DNA from: Diphasiastrum complanatum | Taxonomy: Eukaryota; Streptophyta; Lycopodiopsida; Lycopodiales; Lycopodiaceae | Direction: 5' to 3' | Length of the DNA stretch: 64,000 bases | Assembly (NCBI GenBank): GCA_029204225.1 | Contig: CM055112.1 | Span: 23,254,578 to 23,318,577 of the forward strand | Shown here: positions 58,287 to 64,000 of the stretch, piece by piece | How positions within the stretch are numbered: the stretch's first letter is position 1 | Layout: every line of letters begins with the position of its first letter | Position numbers and translations under genes: made by a program | Notes under the pieces: generated by a model | The model's database searches: none | What the model saw: only the letters and a program-made list of their open reading frames with translations | What the model was told of the DNA's origin: nothing

Positions 58287-59826
58287 TTAGTTAATCATTC
58301 TTTGTGCATCTAAGAAGGCTGCTATCTTGAAAATAATTAGGTGATGGTCACGTTCATGTTTCCACATTGTTAATTCAATGATTTTTTGAGTATGTGTATC
58401 TTTGGGCTTAAAATTTTATTATTCTTAGAAAGACAAATCTTTAAAAAGTTTTAGGGGTAAGGCATAACCAAGGTTATGAGCTACTAGCCCATAGTTAAAC
58501 TATCTATCATTTACTTTAAGCCACAATTTGAATAAATCCCTATCAAGTCTAAACCCTCTTCTCTTTTCTTATCTACTGCTGCTATTACTCACCATCCTCA
58601 ATCTCTTTTCTTTGTTTGCGTTGTGTTTGAACTGTTTGCAAGTTGGATGAGGAGATGATGGATTGAGTTGTGAATCCTAAAACGTGAATACTCTGATATT
58701 TGGTCGTGATACCATGAATACTGATCGTGAAATTGTGAACACTGGTCATGAAATTGTGAATACTCATCGTGAAACTATGAATACTGATCGTGAACTATTG
58801 AATATTTGATCGTGAAACAATACTTTGATTGTGATATATTTAATAGTGCAATTCTTAATAAAAATTTTGATTTGTATAAATACTGAAATTGTGAATATTC
58901 AATCGTAAATAATACATCGTGATTTGTTTTTATATCGAATGTGAATTTACAAGAGTAACCACAAATATGATGATTTGATACTCATTGATTTCATGATTTG
59001 ATATAATTAATGAAATTCACATTCGATATAAAAACAAAAATTTTATCGTAAATATTTATGAGAGTAACCACAAATATGATGATTCAGTACTCACTAATTT
59101 CATGATTTGGTATAATTAATGCAATTCACATTCGATATAAAAACAAATCATGATTTATTATTTACGATTGAATATTCACAATTTAGTATTTAGATAAATC
59201 GAAATTTTTTATTCACAATTGCACTATTAAATATATCACATTCAAAATAACTAGAGTTTCACGATCAGTATTCACAGTTTCACGATTAGTATTGATAGTT
59301 TCATGATGAGTACTCACAATTTCATGATTAGTTTTCACAGTTTCACAATCTATATTCACAGTATCACGACCAAAGTTCAAAGTATTCACGTTTTAGTATT
59401 CACAGCTCAATCCATCAACTCTTCATCAAACCTGCAAAAAATTCAAACACAACGCAAACCAAGAAAAGAGATTGAGGATGGTGAGTGATAGCAACAGTAT
59501 ATGAGAAAAGAGAAGAAGTTTAGACTTGACAGAGATTTAATCAAATTGCGGCTTAAAGTAAATGATAGATAGTTTAATTGGCTAGTAGCTCATAATCTTG
59601 GTTATGTATTATCCCTAAAACGTTTCAAAGATTTTTCTTTCTAAGAATCTATCAAATCATTTCATTAATGCTACAACTAATAATGTAAAATAAAATAAAA
59701 TTTTAAGCCCAAAGATACACATATTCAACAGTCATTGAATTAACAATGTGGAAACATGAACGTGAATATCACCTAATTGTTCTCAAGATAGCAATGTTCT
59801 TAGATGCACAAAGAACGATTAACTAA
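58287..59826. mobile_element. Foldback (long inverted repeat) element, about 1.54 kb
   Basis: The left arm (58287 to about 58953) and right arm (about 59120-59826) are imperfect inverted copies of each other for almost 700 bp. The ends read TTAGTTAATC(A)TTCTTTG and its complement. Both arms include the inverted CACATTGTTAATTCAATGA, AAAGATACACATA, GTAAATGATAGATAGTTTAA and CTCAATC(T)CTTTTC blocks. Inside each arm lie several tandem GTGAATACTGATCGTGAAA-like units (58690-58860 and 59240-59400). The centre holds a direct duplication (58950-59038 and 59060-59148). No transposase is encoded, so it is non-autonomous. The superfamily is not clear because I cannot identify a confident target duplication. 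Confidence 0.85.
58690..58860 (+). repeat. Tandem GTGAATACTGATC repeats, left arm
   Basis: Seven or eight imperfect 18-21 bp units such as TGAATACTGATCGTGAAA. The right arm carries the inverted counterpart (TTTCACGATCAGTATTCAC, about 59240-59400). Confidence 0.8.
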
Positions 59827-60078
59827 TCAATAAGCTAACAAGTAGCTAAAAAAACTTGTTAATCTGCCATGTATTTATGCACGCAATTTATGTAGCACCC
59901 TACACCACGGAAAATGGAAAAATTTATTTTTCTGAGAAACTCAACCTGTAGAGTTTGGTTTAAACTAAAGAGATCGGAAAGGCTTGCAGACTTTCCAGAC
60001 ATTGCTAGAATGCAGAAAGGCAACAACCACCTCATACTCCAAATTCTTCGATGCACCAGGTGTGCTGTTGTTGCACAC

Positions 60079-60381
60079 TCACAACATGGTCGTAGTAGAA
60101 TCTTTTGAAATCGGCCACCAGCCTATGGCATCTCCGAGCTCTTTCTCCATCAAACCGCGAGGTGACCCGCCGGGCTCCGTGAATGAAGCTGCTCTGAGGC
60201 TCCAACAAAAGGCAAGGATCAAAAGGAGCAGGAATCCTGAAAACACACGCAGATTGGAGGGCAATGCGAGAACGTGATTGAGCAGCTGAAGAAGATGAGG
60301 ACGAGGACGAAGGGGAGGAGATGGGTGAGAGGAGATGATGGCGATGGTGAGAAAGAAAGCGATGATGCCATTTCTACTCAT
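60079..60381 (-). CDS. Possible small membrane or secreted protein, 100 aa
   Basis: A minus-strand frame begins with a signal-like hydrophobic stretch (IIAFFLTIAIISS, residues 6-18) and has a second strong hydrophobic segment (FSGFLLLLILAFCWSL, about 47-62), ending in a polar tail with EKELGDAIGWWPI. It lies in a locally GC-richer island and is divergent from the F-box gene, with 423 bp between the two start codons. I do not recognise the family. It could be a real small host gene or a chance frame; the amino-acid composition of the tail makes me prefer the former slightly. Confidence 0.35.
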   Translation of the reverse strand: MSRNGIIAFFLTIAIISSHPSPPLRPRPHLLQLLNHVLALPSNLRVFSGFLLLLILAFCWSLRAASFTEPGGSPRGLMEKELGDAIGWWPISKDSTTTML

Positions 60382-60804
60382 TCAATTAAAAAAGCTTTTG
60401 CTTTTATGCCCCATTCATTCTTTGCATAACTTCGTAGTGCCATCAAATGCATGTTCTTTTATCCCTCAACAAAGGTTTTAGCTTTAAAATTTTAAATCAT
60501 CATCACATAATATACTTTAACCTTAACCATTTTACAAACTCCATTGACAGAACTCAACACATAATAGTAATGCCTTTGCAATGCAAAAACAAGGCATCAA
60601 TTAGGAACTTGCAATGGCAACGATTACGCTAAATAGACGATTGATATGCCGAGAGAGAGAGAGAGAGAGATTTTGAGAGATTTTGAGCGAGTGAGTGAGT
60701 GAGTAAGTACACGATTTATATGCCAAGCGTTCCATTGCCTCAAGGTAAAACAAAAGGAACGAGAGAAAGAGAGAGCGAGAGCGAGCGCTAGCGAGCGACC
60801 GGCG
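60382..60804. promoter_or_regulatory. Intergenic/promoter region upstream of the F-box gene
   Basis: Contains a GA-dinucleotide tract at 60651-60670 and further GAGA-rich sequence to 60790 (GAGAAAGAGAGAGCGAGAG). GA tracts near plant start sites can bind BBR/BPC-type proteins; function here is inference. It may serve both divergent frames. Confidence 0.5.
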
Positions 60805-62157
60805 ATGGCGATGGAAGTAGAAGCACAGGACTTTCAGGATGTTGTGAATCATAGTTGGCATCATGCACTGCTTCCTCCGCCTTCGGCTCCGCCTTCGGAT
60901 GACGTGCCTGATCCCAGACCACCTCGGCTTCCTCAGCTTTTGCACTTATCTGATTTGCCTGCTTATGCGCTAGAGAAAATCTTTCAGTGTCTAGATTTTA
61001 CGAGCTTGCTGCGAGCATGTGCTGTATGTGCTGCTTGGAGAAGCTTCGTGCGTTCGGATTATTTTCGCCGGCATATATCCATTGCTTGCCCTCCCACGCG
61101 GCCTTGGTTTGTCCTTTGCGAACTGTATGAAGTTATCCGTGACTGCCATCCAATATACATAGCTCATGCTGATCAATGGAGTAAAATCTATCTTCCGACA
61201 ATCAGGAACTCGGAAATGCCATGGATTACGAACTTAATCTCTTCTGCTGGTGGGCTTGTATGTTGTCCAGTTTTTGACGAGCCCATTAACATAGAGGTAT
61301 GCAATTTATTCACCGGAGACAGTAGAAAGCTGCCGTTGGATCCAGTGGAATGGAGGATGGAAGATTTATACCAGGTCAACCTTCGGATGGTTGATATAAA
61401 CGTCGGTCACTATCAAGTTATTATTGTCAGCGCCTTCGAATTATCAGAGGGAGAAGTAGGTAGAGGATGCTTAAAGGTAGATTTGTATGACAATAAGAAG
61501 GGCGCGTGGATCGAAGGCTGCAAAATTTTGATCATGGATATGGTTCTCGGATATGCTTACGGAGACAGAGAAAACGAAGGAGTCTGTAACGTCGATACTC
61601 TGTACGTCTTGGTGAACGTCTTGGTGAATACTACTGTCGCTGAACACGATAATGACCGGGAAGAAAAAGACCTAATATATGCATTTAATCTTAAGAGCAA
61701 GGTAAACTTTGAGAGTATCATTGAGATTCCAACACATTATAACCATCCCAGCCTCCATGTTTGGAATGAGAAACTGGTGCTCGTAGCAATCGAAGAATTA
61801 ACAATGATCAAGGTTTGGGTATTGGTGGATAATCCAAGCTACCGGTGGGAGCAGATCACAAACATGCCCTCGTGCCTCTGCCGGGAATTTTGGTGGTGGA
61901 CCGACTCCCCTGAACAGGAAGACCCTTTTTTTCAAAAGTTGATAGTGCGTTCTTATCACACCTCTGCACAAGGAACTTCAATCTACTTCGTTAGCAGGAT
62001 GACCTCGAATGGAAAACAGGTAGCGTTACTTGAACTGACAACTGAAGGAAAACGATGGCGCATGTTACCGGAAACCCAAACGACCTTGGTTCCACGAAAC
62101 TTTATAATAGCACCTTACGGTTTTTGCTTTGAACCCCGACTAGATTGCGTTCCATAA
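60805..62157 (+). CDS. F-box protein, 450 aa, single exon
   Basis: F-box proteins are the substrate-receptor subunits of SCF (Skp1-Cullin-F-box) ubiquitin ligases. Residues 1-45 are acidic and Pro-rich. The F-box spans about 47-90 (LSDLPAYALEKIFQCL, then CAVCAAWRSFV) with the usual L-P, I/L-x-C-L and V-C-x-x-W pattern. The rest (about 100-450) is a beta-rich region resembling the kelch-like/F-box-associated fold of plant F-box proteins (GGLVCCP near 147, SRKLPLDP, RWEQITNMP, KRWRMLP near the end), with no clear catalytic motif. Its length is normal for plant F-box/kelch proteins. Two ATGs lie two codons apart. The first (GGCGATGG) is in an excellent context and is chosen. No stop, frameshift or repeat interrupts it, and its composition differs from the transposons around it. 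It is probably a working host gene. The target is unknown. Confidence 0.9.
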   Translation: MAMEVEAQDFQDVVNHSWHHALLPPPSAPPSDDVPDPRPPRLPQLLHLSDLPAYALEKIFQCLDFTSLLRACAVCAAWRSFVRSDYFRRHISIACPPTRPWFVLCELYEVIRDCHPIYIAHADQWSKIYLPTIRNSEMPWITNLISSAGGLVCCPVFDEPINIEVCNLFTGDSRKLPLDPVEWRMEDLYQVNLRMVDINVGHYQVIIVSAFELSEGEVGRGCLKVDLYDNKKGAWIEGCKILIMDMVLGYAYGDRENEGVCNVDTLYVLVNVLVNTTVAEHDNDREEKDLIYAFNLKSKVNFESIIEIPTHYNHPSLHVWNEKLVLVAIEELTMIKVWVLVDNPSYRWEQITNMPSCLCREFWWWTDSPEQEDPFFQKLIVRSYHTSAQGTSIYFVSRMTSNGKQVALLELTTEGKRWRMLPETQTTLVPRNFIIAPYGFCFEPRLDCVP

Positions 62158-62256
62158 AAATTCTCAGTGTGTACAAACGATAGTGTTTCATGATCACTTA
62201 AAAAGCAGATGAACTAGCTAGAGTTTGTTGTTAGTAGGTAGTAGGTATGCTTTTGT

Positions 62257-62311
62257 TTGTGTGTGTGTGTGTGTGTGAGTGTGTGCGTGCGTGTGTATGT
62301 GTATGTGTGTG
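62257..62311. repeat. (GT)n microsatellite with interruptions
   Basis: Alternating GT with a few GA, GC and AT substitutions, just 3' of the F-box gene. Confidence 0.95.
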
Positions 62312-62886
62312 AATCATCAAAACACTTGGAGTGGTTTTACCCAAATGATGGAAATCATAATGTCATGACTCATAACTTTGGTCCTTTAATCAAGTCCACA
62401 TTCAGACTAGCTCGCTACACATCCATGATTAATTTTGATTTTTGGCAAGCAAGATATCTTATAATTGTCACCTCTTTATTGGCTATCATGATAATGCATG
62501 GTTTCAAGGCCTTGATTTGCATTTATTTCTTTCTTGTTGATAATTTTTTTCTTGAAATATAAAAATAGAGGTTTCCATTTTATTACATTTATGAGCATCT
62601 TCCCATTTTTTATTGAAAAACAAACTCCTAATGAAGAAGAAGTCCATGGCATTTGAGATGAGCATTTTGTGCTATTAAGTTGATGCTAATATGCAAATAT
62701 GTTGGCCTTCATACTCCTTTTGATCAATGTGGGATCAAAAGACAGTTCACGCAAGCTCATACTCATGAACTTAATGGAGTAGTTAATCAGCTCAAGAATC
62801 ATCTAATTGTGAAGAGCGCCAAATCAATGCTTGTTGAGATGAAACTACCAAAGGGCTTTTAGGAGGAGGAAGAAGGCAATCTATCT
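62312..62886. other. 3' flank of the F-box gene, no gene recognised
   Basis: AT-rich. A 60-codon frame at 62680-62862 runs into the copia protease region that starts at 62887 and could be a rearranged gag remnant, but it lacks a zinc knuckle. Confidence 0.35.
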
Positions 62887-64000
62887 TTGATGGTATCCTC
62901 ACCACAAACATCTAATCAAGACACTTGGTGGATTGATAGTGGGGCAAGCTCTCACATGACTCACCAAAAAGACTACTTTTCTAATTTACTTTCTTACAAT
63001 AGTTCTAAGAGATTTATCTTCACTGCAAGTGATCAAGAATGTGAGATTGTAGGTGTTGGATCCATTCCTTTATGTCTAGGAACATCTAAAAGAGTAGATC
63101 TAGACAATGTTCTTTATGTACCTTCAATTACAAAGAGCTTGTTGAGTGTAGGACAACTTATGGATAGTGGATTAGATGTACATTTCAAGCATGGAGCATG
63201 TTCTATCTTGAAAGATAAAAAATGTATTGCTAGTGGTTTCAAGCAAGGGAGGTTATCATAAATTGGATGCTAATGTGATGGTTGGAAGCGTGAACATGGC
63301 AAGGGAGGAGCTCACTCAAGTGGAATTATGGCACAAAAGGTTAGGCCATCCTAACTACAAAGTTATGGAGACCATGGTGACAAAGGAGCTAGCAAAAGGA
63401 CTTCCCAAAACCATATCCAAGTGTGGCAAGCTTTGTGAAGCTTGTGGACTCTCCAAATCTCATAAGCTTCCTTTCAAGATATCTTTGATAAGATCTAACT
63501 CTCCTCTTGACCTTATACACTCGGATGTTCATTCATTTTCACATGAATCAAATGGTGGAGCTCTTATGTATGTCACTTTTATTGATGATAAATCAAAATA
63601 TTCTTGGCTTTATCTCTTGTCTAAGAAAAGTAAAGTTTTTGAGTCCTTTGTAAAGTTCAAAACTCTTGTGGAAAAGCAACTTAATACTAGCTTGAAAGTA
63701 TTAAGAAGTGATAATGGAGGGGAGTACATCTCCAATAGGATGAAAGAGTTTTGTGATACTAATGGCATTAAGAGAGAGTTTACTTGCACATATACTCCAC
63801 AACAAAATGGAGTAGCTGAGAGAAAGAATAGGACACTATGTGAGTGTGCTAAAGCTATGAGATTAGATGCATCACTTCCTATTTCATTTTGGGAAGAAGC
63901 TATTTTATGTGCAAACTTTCTATGTAATAGAATGGCTAATAGTGCCATTAAAGGACTTACACCTTATGAAGTATTTTTTGGCAAAAAGCCAAATCTTAGT
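62887..64000 (+). pseudogene. Copia pol, partial and frameshifted, runs off the window
   Basis: Begins near the protease (WWIDSGASSHM near 62923) with no recognisable gag before it. A frameshift at about 63255 separates it from GYHKLDANV, WHKRLGHPN (near 63329) and the integrase zinc Cys pair CEACG. The integrase core follows: HSDVHSF, FIDDKSKYSWLYLL, RSDNGGEY near 63705, and QQNGVAERKNRTLCECAK near 63802. All three catalytic acidic positions are present (D, D, E). The window ends at NLS inside the integrase C-terminal region. Close to the 5764-9717 polyprotein in motif wording. Non-functional because of the frameshift and missing gag. Confidence 0.9.

Noticed and set aside
62257-62562. 101-codon frame starting with repeated Val-Cys
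   Set aside because: Translation of a GT microsatellite followed by AT-rich non-coding sequence.

Overview
The window looks like nuclear DNA of a land plant. The evidence is: several nested Ty1/copia and Ty3/gypsy LTR retrotransposons with plant-type primer-binding sites (tRNA-iMet for copia, tRNA-Asp-like for gypsy), a CACTA-type DNA transposon end, long AT-rich intergenic stretches, (GA)n microsatellites, and an intact intronless F-box gene. I cannot name the species. A large, repeat-rich genome such as a fern, gymnosperm or bryophyte would fit, but this is inference only.

Layout. 1-2.4 kb: unclassified DNA with one copy of a dispersed repeat. 2.4-13.9 kb: an old, decayed copia element split at 3936/10373 by a very young, apparently complete copia element (3937-10367, 655-bp LTRs differing at two positions, a 1317-residue uninterrupted Gag-Pol, 5-bp target duplication GCAGG). 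14-21 kb: gene space holding an unrecognised 451-aa membrane protein gene on the minus strand (17132-18487). 21.2-23.2 kb: a rearranged copia remnant. 24-27.5 kb: gypsy remnants on both strands. 28.5-30 kb: the LTR plus leader of a copia relative cut off at its gag start. 30.5-32.7 kb: LTR-like repeats carrying two very long GA tracts.

33-49.5 kb is one old gypsy element that later insertions have opened. Its leader and gag start are interrupted by a CACTA-like element (34675 to about 37800). Its gag/protease and pol halves are separated by a 4.6-kb non-coding LTR element (40261-44892) with unusual AGTT...AACT ends. Its pol lacks much of RNase H and the integrase start, and a third coiled-coil ORF follows pol. 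A copia element lacking its 5' LTR (about 49.56-53.8 kb) abuts it.

53.8-56.5 kb holds fragments of a host-type gene or genes (a ParB-like NGQH motif and an FCP1/NIF-phosphatase-like segment) separated by a minus-strand copia 3' end. 57.6-59.8 kb holds a tandem repeat, a deleted relative of the 4.6-kb non-coding element, and a 1.5-kb foldback element. 60.1-62.2 kb holds a possible small minus-strand gene and the F-box gene in divergent orientation. From 62.9 kb a further degenerate copia copy runs off the right edge.

Only two genes look clearly host-encoded and intact (the 451-aa membrane protein and the F-box protein), and only one transposon (3937-10367) looks potentially functional. The most unusual material is the non-coding AGTT...AACT family, the gypsy element with an extra coiled-coil ORF, the foldback element, and the phosphatase/NGQH fragments.
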